Assembly (NCBI GenBank): GCA_913060695.1
Contig: CAJXUA010000010.1
Location: 1 to 64,000 of the forward strand
Direction: 5' to 3'
Length of the DNA: 64,000 bases
Source: an uncultured Gammaproteobacteria bacterium
Lineage (GTDB): Bacteria; Pseudomonadota; Gammaproteobacteria; Pseudomonadales; Pseudohongiellaceae
The notes under the pieces are model-generated. The model ran no database searches, was not told the DNA's origin, and worked only from the letters and a program-made list of their open reading frames with translations. How positions within the stretch are numbered: the first letter of the stretch is position 1; the number at the start of each line of letters is the position of its first letter. Of the stretch, positions 45,234-53,605 are shown piece after piece. Position numbers and translations under genes: made by a program.

Positions 45234-46235
45234 TCATTCAAAACTGTTGAGTCCTACAAAAGTCCCGCCATTTCTTTGTGTCAATTCCCGCATTAAGTTC
45301 GCAAATCGATAGGCGCTCTGTCTATAGCGAGGCTCTAATGCAAAGATTACGGGAAAACCGACGGCATGGATTCTTACCATCGGATTGCCGTTGGCATCCT
45401 TCGCGTTAAGCCTATCTATAGTGCGAAGCACTTGGGTAATCGACCCACCGGGCTGGAAATCATCGCCCATCACATAAATGCTGATCTTCTTGTCTGGCGC
45501 GTAATAAGTGTTAATCGCGGCCGTTACGCCCTCCACCGGGCTACTATTACTATAGGGACTCCAGTTACGCAGCGTGTTAATGATCGTTGTACGCCGTGCG
45601 GGTGTGTCTGGAATCCACTGGCCGCGGAAGGAGTCGAACATATAGTCGCCCATATCATTCATGATTTGGATGCCCTTGACGTTCGGATAGACGTCTAGTG
45701 TATCGACGATCACGTCGATCAGGCGAGGCCAGGCATTCTGAAACATACTGCCGGAGGTATCGATCACGAAGATTATGTACTCGCTATCCACCGGTATGCC
45801 GCCCACCAGATTGTTGCGACGCTCAAAGTCTTGTCCTAACAATCGCTCCATCTCTTCGGTTAAAGACTGCTTTGAGCTAGCTAGATTCTGTGCCTCAATG
45901 ATGCGTTCGTCGGCGATGCTATTCGAGCTATTGAAGCGACCTTGCACAGAGAACAACTGGCTACGCAAATTGGCTATGCGCTGTTGGAACGCGGAGAGCT
46001 GTTCACGCTTCGCATTCAAATCGGCATTAACGATACGCGTCTCACCACGAATCTCGAACAACTGCTCCTGAAGATCCGTAATGGGCATCTGTAGCTGTAC
46101 CGCGGAGGCCTCCAAAGTAATTGGTGGCGAACTCTCCGTAATCAACAGCAATAGAATCATAGCGCCAAAGCCGCAGGAGATTACGTCGAGAAACGCAATG
46201 CTAGAGGATTCTGAGTCGCCACGTCGTTTACGCAT
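45234..46235 (-). CDS. VWA-domain protein with ExbD/MotB-like anchor (second copy)
   Basis: A 333-residue inner-membrane protein. A basic N-terminus (RKRR) leads into SSIAFLDVISCGFGAMILLLLI, a helix with Asp17 at its start, placed as in ExbD/TolR/MotB. Residues ~42-135 are a coiled coil. The von Willebrand A domain follows with the metal-binding motif DTSGS (Asp159, Ser161, Ser163). The start at ATG 46235 overlaps the upstream stop as TAATG and has AAGGA upstream; TTG 46244 is less likely. It is a paralogue of the gene directly upstream and is proposed to pair with the TolQ-like protein. Confidence 0.82.
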   Translation of the reverse strand: MRKRRGDSESSSIAFLDVISCGFGAMILLLLITESSPPITLEASAVQLQMPITDLQEQLFEIRGETRIVNADLNAKREQLSAFQQRIANLRSQLFSVQGRFNSSNSIADERIIEAQNLASSKQSLTEEMERLLGQDFERRNNLVGGIPVDSEYIIFVIDTSGSMFQNAWPRLIDVIVDTLDVYPNVKGIQIMNDMGDYMFDSFRGQWIPDTPARRTTIINTLRNWSPYSNSSPVEGVTAAINTYYAPDKKISIYVMGDDFQPGGSITQVLRTIDRLNAKDANGNPMVRIHAVGFPVIFALEPRYRQSAYRFANLMRELTQRNGGTFVGLNSFE

Positions 46236-47329
46236 TATGGCCAATCCTTCGCTGGGCTTAAGAAGGAGCCCCGTGTAATTTGCGCCAACTGCCAGTATGC
46301 AGCCGAGGCGTTGGGGTCGCCCTCCAAAGGAAAAAGTATAATATTGACGGGTGTCCGATTAGGCAGATACTCCACCGCGTCATCGAAAAGTTCAAGCCTT
46401 TTCGCAGGTGTGATAAGCCTAGCATTCGAGGCCACTGAGGAGAGTGTCGGCAAGCCGTCAGTGATCAGATAGATATTGTCTGGGGGTGGCGAAAGTTGTG
46501 CCGCCGCCTGAAACACCCGCGCTAAGTTGGTGCCGTTCTGAGGAATCATCTGCTTCACACTCGCAACTGCCGCATTGAGTTGATCACGATCCGCCACTTC
46601 TAACCAATCCCCATCACTCCCTTCGAGCGCGGCTGTGACGCCACTATTGAAACCGTAAATCTGATACTGACTAGCCACCGGGAGTTGACTGCTAATCCAC
46701 TCGACAGTGCGCACCGCGCGCTGCCATTTCTGCGCAACGCGTTTATTCGGGTCAGACATATTCCGGGTGCGAATGATGTTGACCAGTGTCTCGTCCAGCA
46801 TACTCGCCGAGGTGTCGACTAGAATCAAAACGCGATTGCCACCCAAGAACATGCCCGTGAGGTATTGCCGATCCCCTTCGCCAACAAAGGCGCGCGCATT
46901 GGACCCGGTTTGTTCGATAGCACTGGATTGCAAGCGCAGTAATTCTTCTTCGAGTGATTGTATATCCGCGCGCAATTGCTCGAGGCTCTCGTCGCTCGCA
47001 ACGGTGGTGTTCTCCAGTGCTGCGAGTTGTTGCAGGAAGCTATTAATCTGTTCCTCTATTCGGGAGGCTAAGCCCTGCGCCTCCACGACCTCGAGGCTCA
47101 CCTCGTCGCGTGTATTGCGAATGCGCACGAGATTGTCTTCGCCCTCTAGAATCTCCTCTTCGAGCAAACGCGCCTCGGCCTGCAGATTGGGGTCTCCAAC
47201 CTCGTTGCGTACCGAAACCTGGTGGTCGAGAATCAAGAAAATGAGCACGACGGCGCCGAAGCCACAGGACATTACGTCCAGAAAGGCTAGACTCATCGGA
47301 TTGAATGCTCCTCGACGTTTCCTACTCAT
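46235..47329 (-). CDS. VWA-domain protein with ExbD/MotB-like anchor (first copy)
   Basis: A 364-residue inner-membrane protein with the same plan as its downstream paralogue. The start SRKRRGAFNP leads to MSLAFLDVMSCGFGAVVLIFLIL with Asp18 before the helix core. A Glu/Leu-rich coiled coil spans residues ~48-136. The VWA domain has VLILVDTSASM, giving the complete metal-site DxSxS (Asp172, Ser174, Ser176). It overlaps the gene upstream by 8 bases and the gene downstream by one. A periplasmic ligand-binding head on an ion-driven stator is inference. Confidence 0.83.
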   Translation of the reverse strand: MSRKRRGAFNPMSLAFLDVMSCGFGAVVLIFLILDHQVSVRNEVGDPNLQAEARLLEEEILEGEDNLVRIRNTRDEVSLEVVEAQGLASRIEEQINSFLQQLAALENTTVASDESLEQLRADIQSLEEELLRLQSSAIEQTGSNARAFVGEGDRQYLTGMFLGGNRVLILVDTSASMLDETLVNIIRTRNMSDPNKRVAQKWQRAVRTVEWISSQLPVASQYQIYGFNSGVTAALEGSDGDWLEVADRDQLNAAVASVKQMIPQNGTNLARVFQAAAQLSPPPDNIYLITDGLPTLSSVASNARLITPAKRLELFDDAVEYLPNRTPVNIILFPLEGDPNASAAYWQLAQITRGSFLSPAKDWP

Positions 47330-48731
47330 TACTTTCCTGCACGCAAATTAATTCGATAGTTTTTAAATCGAGCTCTGCCGAACTAAGCGTGTCACCAAGC
47401 TTAAGTACTTGCGGACCGTCTAGCGCATTAGCATTGATCAACAAACTCTTACTCTGCAAAATAAACTCGCCGTTTTTGGCTATGATCTCTCCTACTACCT
47501 GCATGTCGGCAAGGCCTGCTACCTGCTTGGCTTGCAATAAGTGCACACCCCGCTGCCCGTCTTGCGTTCCCACGCAGATCAATATTCCATCGCAGAGTCG
47601 TCGCGCTTGATGGCGCATAAGAAGGTGGGTTGGCGCCACTTGAGCTTGAGCTTCGCTAGCCGCACTAGCTGGTGCTTCACTTTGCCTAGCGCTGACCTTG
47701 CTAACGAAGTGAAGTGCCTCTGAAGCGCCTAGCAACGCGTCCCGATAATCAAAACAGGCCTGTGCCACGCTGCGCTCGTTCAACAGCAGTGCTGAGCGCG
47801 AGTCACCCTCTAGCGAACTGCTTAGCACCGTATCGAAGCCTGGCAAACACTGCATATAGTCGGAAACTAAAATAGGGCAATTGCCTTGTGGATCGATGAC
47901 TGCGAGCTGTTCCAAAATCTTATGGAAGAAGGGCAGCAATCGACTATGCAAAGCGCTGCGCGGCAGACTCGCTTGATGCACGGTGTTGTTCTGAGTCAGC
48001 CTAACTTGCAAGCTGCTGCGATTCTCCTGCAGGTTAGCATCGTCAGTTGAATCCTCGATGCCCTCCTCACTTAACCACTGCGGTAAATTATCCAAGAGCA
48101 TCTGCTCTGAAGCTGCGTTGTGCTGTGGGTTGAAACGACACTGCTGGATGAACGCACTCGTGAACAGATGCATCAGGTTATCGCTAATATTCATCCAACC
48201 TGCACCCGGCACCAGTACTACGCTTTCGCGTTTAAACTCTGAGCCCACACGCTGCATCTTCGATAGCACCACTTGGTGTAGTTGCAGGTCGATGTGAATC
48301 ACTGACTCATGATGTGCGTGATCAATGCTCGCCATAAGGGCTGCATCGACGAGCCCAACTGGGCGCATTGGACTTTGTTTTAATAGTCCTAGGAGTATGG
48401 CCATCTGCTCGCGACTAAAACTACCTGGGACCGCTAGCACGACCTCGCCTTCTAGCTCCGCGCTGCGGGCAATATCCTGTAGATGGGAGAAAGCGATATC
48501 CGCATTGTGGCGAAAATTCCCGACAGGCTTGGAAAAAGGGTCAAGACTCAGCTTATGCCAAAACTGATTGTAGCTACTAAGAGGATTAACCTTACTGCGC
48601 TTGCGCGCGCTCTCACCGAACTCGATCTCTTTCGCATTCACATAGGCATAACCTGGGCTACTTAAGAGTATGCCACTCGCGTCACTGAGACGTAGCCCAG
48701 CATCGTTGAATTCGAGAACGTGCAAGCTCAT
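47322..48731 (-). CDS. Hsp70/actin-fold-like protein with a C-terminal FHA-like domain
   Basis: A 469-residue cytoplasmic protein. EVVLAVPGSFSREQMAILLGLL followed by RPVGLVDAALMASIDHA matches the Hsp70-family pattern (ATPase subdomain IA), and HIDLQLHQVVLSK and CPILVSDYMQCLPGF sit where the later nucleotide-binding strands would be. No strong phosphate-1 loop is visible, so ATP binding is uncertain. The last ~100 residues (DGILICVGTQDGQRG to KTIELICVQE) look beta-rich and FHA-like. Its ATGA overlap with the proton-channel gene couples the two. I do not recognise a named protein. Confidence 0.68.
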   Translation of the reverse strand: MSLHVLEFNDAGLRLSDASGILLSSPGYAYVNAKEIEFGESARKRSKVNPLSSYNQFWHKLSLDPFSKPVGNFRHNADIAFSHLQDIARSAELEGEVVLAVPGSFSREQMAILLGLLKQSPMRPVGLVDAALMASIDHAHHESVIHIDLQLHQVVLSKMQRVGSEFKRESVVLVPGAGWMNISDNLMHLFTSAFIQQCRFNPQHNAASEQMLLDNLPQWLSEEGIEDSTDDANLQENRSSLQVRLTQNNTVHQASLPRSALHSRLLPFFHKILEQLAVIDPQGNCPILVSDYMQCLPGFDTVLSSSLEGDSRSALLLNERSVAQACFDYRDALLGASEALHFVSKVSARQSEAPASAASEAQAQVAPTHLLMRHQARRLCDGILICVGTQDGQRGVHLLQAKQVAGLADMQVVGEIIAKNGEFILQSKSLLINANALDGPQVLKLGDTLSSAELDLKTIELICVQESNE

Positions 48732-49543
48732 TCCAGCGCATCCTTCTCTGGGACTTGTAGGTAGCGCAGCAGGTGCTCATCGCAATAAGCCTGCGTGTCC
48801 AATACTAAGCGGTCTTGCAATAACAACAATTGATGCAACAAGAACATTAAGAGAATACTGGTAACAAGCGCCACGAAGGTCGAGTTGAAGGCGACACCTA
48901 GGCTCACTGTGACGCCGAGAATATCGCCACTCACGGCTTGGTGTGCTTGGCTAAGTGCAGCACCGATACCACGCACAGTGCCGATGAAGCCAATCGAGGG
49001 AATCGCCCAAGCGATGTAGCGCACGATGCTCAACTCACTGTCGAGCCGATCCGACTCACCGTTGCAGATATCCTTGATGGTATCGGAGGCATCCTGAATG
49101 CTGCGGGTGCTGCCGAAACGGTGCAGCCCGGCCAGTAAGGCGCGCGGTAGAAGATAGTATCTCTCGTTGTCGGGTAGGGCTTGCACCGGCCTCGCGAAAT
49201 GCCGAGCATCATCAGGCAGAATACTAATGCCGTCGGACACCTGCAGCAACTCGCGGTCCAGTAGTCTACGCTCTTGTAGAGTGCGCCGCGTCTTCATGCC
49301 GATCAGCGTCAGTGCCCATAACATCAGAATAATACAGGTCTCTTGTTCTATATCTCGCAGAATAATGTACATAGAGCGCTCGGCGACATAGCTCTCATCC
49401 ACCTCCTGCAACGCCGTTTGTTGCTGCTGAATGAAATCGGCATTCGGCCTAATGACGGCGACGTAGGTCGCGTGCACTAGAATCACGACTACGATCAAGG
49501 CAAAAATCTGATAAATGACTTCGGTGAGGTAGTTCTGCTTCAT
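48728..49543 (-). CDS. MotA/TolQ/ExbB-family proton-channel protein
   Basis: A 271-residue inner-membrane protein with predicted helices at ~9-30, 69-84, 173-195 and 212-240. The family core is clear: AWAIPSIGFIGTVRGIGAAL (residues ~179-198) matches the LGLLGTVxG helix, and VAFNSTFVALVTSILLMF is the next pore helix. The large cytoplasmic loop (~85-170) is basic. Members form a pentamer around two ExbD/MotB-type subunits and let protons through. Here no classical ExbD, TolR or MotB is encoded; the two VWA proteins downstream have the matching helix. Confidence 0.85.
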   Translation of the reverse strand: MKQNYLTEVIYQIFALIVVVILVHATYVAVIRPNADFIQQQQTALQEVDESYVAERSMYIILRDIEQETCIILMLWALTLIGMKTRRTLQERRLLDRELLQVSDGISILPDDARHFARPVQALPDNERYYLLPRALLAGLHRFGSTRSIQDASDTIKDICNGESDRLDSELSIVRYIAWAIPSIGFIGTVRGIGAALSQAHQAVSGDILGVTVSLGVAFNSTFVALVTSILLMFLLHQLLLLQDRLVLDTQAYCDEHLLRYLQVPEKDALE

Positions 49544-49586
49544 TCATTGGCCCTTATTTTTTTCTAAATAGGTGTACGCGGCACGT

Positions 49587-49874
49587 TCAAATATCAACTG
49601 GAAACGATGCCCCTAAATCTTGCGACAATTGCTCGGTAGGGATAAAGCGACCTGTTGAGTCTTCCTCTTCTGCCTCGACTTGCGCAACATCTTGGCTTGA
49701 AGAGTCCTGTTGCGCCTGCGCAGCGTCTGCGAGTTCCTCTTGCTCTGCACCGGAATCGGCCTCGTTGACGGCGCCTTGCCCCTGGGCAGCGTCGTTGGTC
49801 GACTGCGCGATGGCTAATGTGCTGAAGATCGAAAGCATAAGTGTTGCACAGAGTGCAGTTAGTAGTTTGTTCAT
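49587..49874 (-). CDS. Small acidic secreted protein
   Basis: A 95-residue protein with a signal peptide (MNKLLTALCATLMLSIFST, cleavage near AIAQS) and a Glu/Gln/Ala/Asp-rich low-complexity body such as AQGQGAVNEADSGAEQ, ending VDI. The ATG at 49874 has GAGGA 8 bases upstream; a longer frame to 49943 would overlap the PEGA gene. It has no recognised domain. It lies 43 bases before the TolQ-like gene, so it is probably co-expressed with the machine. Confidence 0.7.
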   Translation of the reverse strand: MNKLLTALCATLMLSIFSTLAIAQSTNDAAQGQGAVNEADSGAEQEELADAAQAQQDSSSQDVAQVEAEEEDSTGRFIPTEQLSQDLGASFPVDI

Positions 49875-49878
49875 CGTG

Positions 49879-51996
49879 TTATTCCTCGAGGTAACGCGCA
49901 ATGCGGAAGCCGAGATCGTTGCGAGCGGTATCACCGAAGTCACGATAAGAGAGTCGCAGCTCCGTTATTCCGCTATGGGCCCAACTAGAGCCCTTAATGG
50001 TGTGATAGGCACCCGACTCAGTTCCCATAGGATCTATCTCTACCGAAGTGCCAAGTGTAATCATTGTGCCGTAATAGTCATGCACCCACTCCGAAACATT
50101 GCCCGCCATGTCGTACATGCCATGACTGTTCACGGGGAACTGGCCCACTGGAGCCGTTCCCATAAAGGTGTCGTCGTATCCTGAAATAAACGCCCCCATG
50201 AAGCCACGCACAGAGTTGTCAGCGAAATTACCGGCGCCTGCAGGAGGTGGCATCTGCTCGCCCCATGGATAACGCAAAGTATTGCCATTGCCGTCGGTGC
50301 GCGCAGCCCACTCCCATTCCGCCTCGGTCGGCATGCGGTAACCCGTGGACTCGGGGTTAAAGCCCACCACCTCGTCACCTTCAAACTCATAGAACAGTGG
50401 CAGCCCTTCCTGTGCACTCAACCAATTGCTGTACAGCGCCGCATCGGTCCAGGTCACTTGAATGACCGGCTGATTATCTAGATCTAAGGTCCGTCCCTGT
50501 AGAACGCCGGAGGAGTGATCGGGACGGAAGCGCTTGAATTGGGCGTTAGTAACTTCATTTGCAGAGAGGTAGAAGGGACGCTCTAAACGCACTTCTCGCA
50601 GATCTTCGTTTGCACGACGTCCAGGTTCACGTCGCGAGGCGCCCATAGTGAACTGGCCAGGATAAAGTAACGTGAGGGACTGACCCGCCACCGTCGTGAT
50701 CACAGGCTGTATCGCCTCTAAGCGCGCCGCTTCTAATGACTGCAGATCGATACGAAGCTCCTGCTCCAAGCCTGGCCTCGAGGTGAAGCTGCCGGTATAG
50801 GGCACGTAGCCCTCTTGCCGAATCTCGATGATTTGGCTAGCCGCTATCAATTCCAGGGTTTGGTTAGCAACACCCTTGAACTCGCCGTCGACATAGAGCT
50901 GTGCATCACTGGGAGAGGCGATGATCCTCACCGTGGACGTAATCGGAACCAGCGGCACCGTAATATCCTGCTCCTCGTTCGGGCGTGTCTCGATGCTACG
51001 ACTAGCCGCGTTATAGCCACTACGGAATAAGCTTAGCTCGTGGGCACGCCCTGGGGGCAATGCCACCTCGACAGGAGTCTGCCCGCGAAACTCTCCATTA
51101 ATGGTGACATTGGCGCCACTGGGCTGCGAGCGAATGAACACAAGTCCGTCTGCTCGCTCTAGGACTACCGATGGGATCTGCATGTCGCGCCCGGCCACTA
51201 CAAGAAGATCATCCTGCCATGCCTTATGGGAGGCAAGCTTCAAGGTTAGTTCGTGCTCACCTTCAAGCACTTCTGCAGTATAAGGGGTTAGCCCTAGCAC
51301 CTGCCCATCGACTATAATTTCAGCGCCCGGTGGCGTGCTATTAAAGCTAATCTGCGCCCATGCTGGCGCAAGGTTGACCTCGAACTCGCTTTCGACTTGT
51401 CGGCCCGCAACGCTAATGTTCTGGGAGCTGGGTTGATAGCGGTCGGCCGATACGTTGAGCACGTACTCACCCGGTTCTATCTCGATATCCCTCAGTGGTG
51501 TGCGCCCGAGCGCGACATCGCCCAAGCTCACCATGGCACCGCTCAACTCGCCCGCAGCACCCGTGATGGAGAAGCTCACTATGCCGGGCAATTCCTGCAA
51601 TTCGATGGGAAAGTCCTGAGCCTGGACGTCAGTGACCAACAGAGAGCGGGCGTCGTCATAGTACCCTTCTTGACTGACGCGAATTTCGAACTCGCCGGGA
51701 CGCATAAGATAGCGCTGGCCCAGCCGAACGTGAAACCCTGAGAGCACCTCGATAGTGGCGCTAATCGGACTCGCTTGGATTGACACCGACTTGGCTGTTA
51801 GGACGAACCAGCCAGACATGCCTGCTACTAGCAAGAAGGCCGCGATTAGGAAGTGCGGCCAGCGCGGTTTAAACCCTGCCCTTTTCTGCTGCGCGTCTGG
51901 GGGCGAGAAATCGATAGGAATTATCGGGTCGAACTGTGTGCTGGCGGAGATAGTCTCGCCATGTTCCGGGGTATTCTCTGACTTTTTTTCCTGCAT
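49879..51996 (-). CDS. PEGA-repeat protein with C-terminal SUMF1-fold domain
   Basis: A 705-residue membrane-anchored periplasmic protein: a cytoplasmic N-terminus (~1-45), one helix at ~46-66, then about five PEGA-like repeats (~70-420) with motifs such as SFNSTPPGAEIIVDGQ and RSQPSGANVTINGEF, then a SUMF1/formylglycine-generating-enzyme fold (~440-705) with YRMPTEAEWEWAARTD, YPWGEQ and MAGNVSEWVHDYYG. The SUMF1 region contains no cysteine, so the catalytic Cys pair of true formylglycine enzymes is absent and a structural or binding role is likely. It is 4 bases from the gene upstream. Confidence 0.88.
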   Translation of the reverse strand: MQEKKSENTPEHGETISASTQFDPIIPIDFSPPDAQQKRAGFKPRWPHFLIAAFLLVAGMSGWFVLTAKSVSIQASPISATIEVLSGFHVRLGQRYLMRPGEFEIRVSQEGYYDDARSLLVTDVQAQDFPIELQELPGIVSFSITGAAGELSGAMVSLGDVALGRTPLRDIEIEPGEYVLNVSADRYQPSSQNISVAGRQVESEFEVNLAPAWAQISFNSTPPGAEIIVDGQVLGLTPYTAEVLEGEHELTLKLASHKAWQDDLLVVAGRDMQIPSVVLERADGLVFIRSQPSGANVTINGEFRGQTPVEVALPPGRAHELSLFRSGYNAASRSIETRPNEEQDITVPLVPITSTVRIIASPSDAQLYVDGEFKGVANQTLELIAASQIIEIRQEGYVPYTGSFTSRPGLEQELRIDLQSLEAARLEAIQPVITTVAGQSLTLLYPGQFTMGASRREPGRRANEDLREVRLERPFYLSANEVTNAQFKRFRPDHSSGVLQGRTLDLDNQPVIQVTWTDAALYSNWLSAQEGLPLFYEFEGDEVVGFNPESTGYRMPTEAEWEWAARTDGNGNTLRYPWGEQMPPPAGAGNFADNSVRGFMGAFISGYDDTFMGTAPVGQFPVNSHGMYDMAGNVSEWVHDYYGTMITLGTSVEIDPMGTESGAYHTIKGSSWAHSGITELRLSYRDFGDTARNDLGFRIARYLEE

Positions 51997-52000
51997 GAGC

Positions 52001-53539
52001 TCAGCGCCTGTTCACTGCAATAATTTCGTCCGTACACGCGACCGTGACGGGAGCGCTGCTATTACCGAACCCTACTTCAAACTCTTCTCGCACGTCGCGA
52101 TAACCAGGCCGCGTGCCTACAGCTACATACTTGCCCGGCTTAAGACTAAGCACCTGCTGAGTGAATTTGCCGAGCTCCCCGACTTGATAGAGCGTTACGA
52201 TAGTTTGGTTATCAGAGACTAATTGCACCTGCACTGGCACCTGTGCCTTGTCCAGCAACGCTTCCAGCTCATTCAATTGCTCTTCGAGTCGCGCACCCTC
52301 TACACCTAGATTGCGGCCGGTGTAATAGACCTGCACGACCTGCTCATACACTGCGGTATCCGCTAATCGCTCGGGTTGCTCAATCGCACTGCTCAAGAGG
52401 CTGTCCAATTGCGCACGTTTCTGCGCGTAGTCTTTACCTTCGATGGCGAAGACGAGATTGCCGTCGATGCTTAGCGCTTGCTCATATTCATTGACCGCTG
52501 CGACCCATTGTTCCTGTGCCTCATAGCGCTCTGCGGCACCGCGATGCAGATTGATCTGCGTGACTGCCAGTTGATCCTTAGTTTGGGTAATGGCCTCTTG
52601 CGCCTGCGTAGAATTAGGGCGCATCGCCAAAGCGCGTTCGAAGGCGGCAATCGCGGACTCGGACTCGCCTGCTTGCAAAGCACTGAAGCCTTCCGACATT
52701 ACGCGCGTGAAGGCATTGTCAGCAATTTGTGTGCGGATACTACTCACCACTGAGCGTGCCTGTTCATGTGCGCCATCGAGCGCTACCGCACGCTGTGCAC
52801 TTGCCAGAGCCTCATCGAGACGGTTCGCGTCTCTTAAGTCTTCGGTCTCGCTCAGCAGGCGCTCCACCTCTTCCAAGTTTCCTGCACGGCGCAGGCCGGT
52901 GCGCGCGCCAGCATCCTCAGGCTCTAGTATAAGCGCCAAAGTAAATCGTTCTGTTGCGAGCTCAGCGTCGCCATCGACTAGCGCTTGTTGCCCTTGTGCA
53001 AGCGCAGTTGCAAAAACCTCCGGTGCCATTGCCTGAAGCTGCTCGAGTGAGCGATCGGCATTCTCATACTGCGCTGTCGCCTCAAGGAAGGCTTGGCCGC
53101 GATAGGATTCGTCGCCTAGCTTTGCGTACTCCAAAGCCTCGGCATATTCCTGCTCTGCCCACGCTGCAACTTCCAACTCTTCTAGCGCCGCCTGTCGCTC
53201 CAGCAAGCTTGACAACACGGCTTGTGCATCTTGGCGTTGCTTCGCACGTTGTGCCTCTTCGAAAGGGGAGATTGCAGCTGTTGTAGGAAGTCTTCCCGAA
53301 TTTGGGGTATTGGTTTCGATAATTTCTGTGCGAGGAGTAAAGGGTAATTCGTAGTCCTCGACAACGCCGGGGAGCACGAAAATCACCGCGAGGGCAATGA
53401 GGCCTAAAACCCCAAGCATGAGCCATACCACCGGTGAAGGACCGGTGCGGGCCGCTACCGCATTATTACTAGGATTAGTTTGCGATGACCAAGACTCTAA
53501 TGGAGACTGGTCCTTTCGTTTCAATTCGTTCTCGTCCAT
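52001..53539 (-). CDS. Membrane-anchored TPR protein
   Basis: A 512-residue protein with a cytoplasmic N-terminus, one hydrophobic helix (~37-58) and a long helical-repeat region. Repeats such as GQQALVDGDAELATERF, LALILEPEDAGARTGL and ALAMRPNSTQAQEAI are TPR-like. A C-terminal beta domain (~430-512) ends with LKPGKYVAVGTRPGYRDV, which looks PEGA-like. The start at ATG 53539 has AGGAG; the longer frame has no such site. Its partner is probably the PEGA/SUMF1 protein 4 bases downstream. Confidence 0.78.
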   Translation of the reverse strand: MDENELKRKDQSPLESWSSQTNPSNNAVAARTGPSPVVWLMLGVLGLIALAVIFVLPGVVEDYELPFTPRTEIIETNTPNSGRLPTTAAISPFEEAQRAKQRQDAQAVLSSLLERQAALEELEVAAWAEQEYAEALEYAKLGDESYRGQAFLEATAQYENADRSLEQLQAMAPEVFATALAQGQQALVDGDAELATERFTLALILEPEDAGARTGLRRAGNLEEVERLLSETEDLRDANRLDEALASAQRAVALDGAHEQARSVVSSIRTQIADNAFTRVMSEGFSALQAGESESAIAAFERALAMRPNSTQAQEAITQTKDQLAVTQINLHRGAAERYEAQEQWVAAVNEYEQALSIDGNLVFAIEGKDYAQKRAQLDSLLSSAIEQPERLADTAVYEQVVQVYYTGRNLGVEGARLEEQLNELEALLDKAQVPVQVQLVSDNQTIVTLYQVGELGKFTQQVLSLKPGKYVAVGTRPGYRDVREEFEVGFGNSSAPVTVACTDEIIAVNRR

Positions 53540-53605
53540 AACTCCTACCTCAGCATCGAAGGTTTCTACTAAAGGGCCGCGCGAGCTTGCCCCCCCTACC
53601 CTCAA

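Noticed and set aside
46707-47351. 214-codon plus-strand frame opposite the first VWA gene
   Set aside because: Composition dominated by Ser, Arg and Cys and opposite a well-supported VWA protein; a shadow.
45234-49543. Zorya-type phage defence system (ZorA/ZorB)
   Set aside because: A TolQ-like channel with stator-type partners recalls ZorAB, but the partners lack the OmpA-type peptidoglycan-binding domain and no ZorC/D/E-like helicase or nuclease is near.
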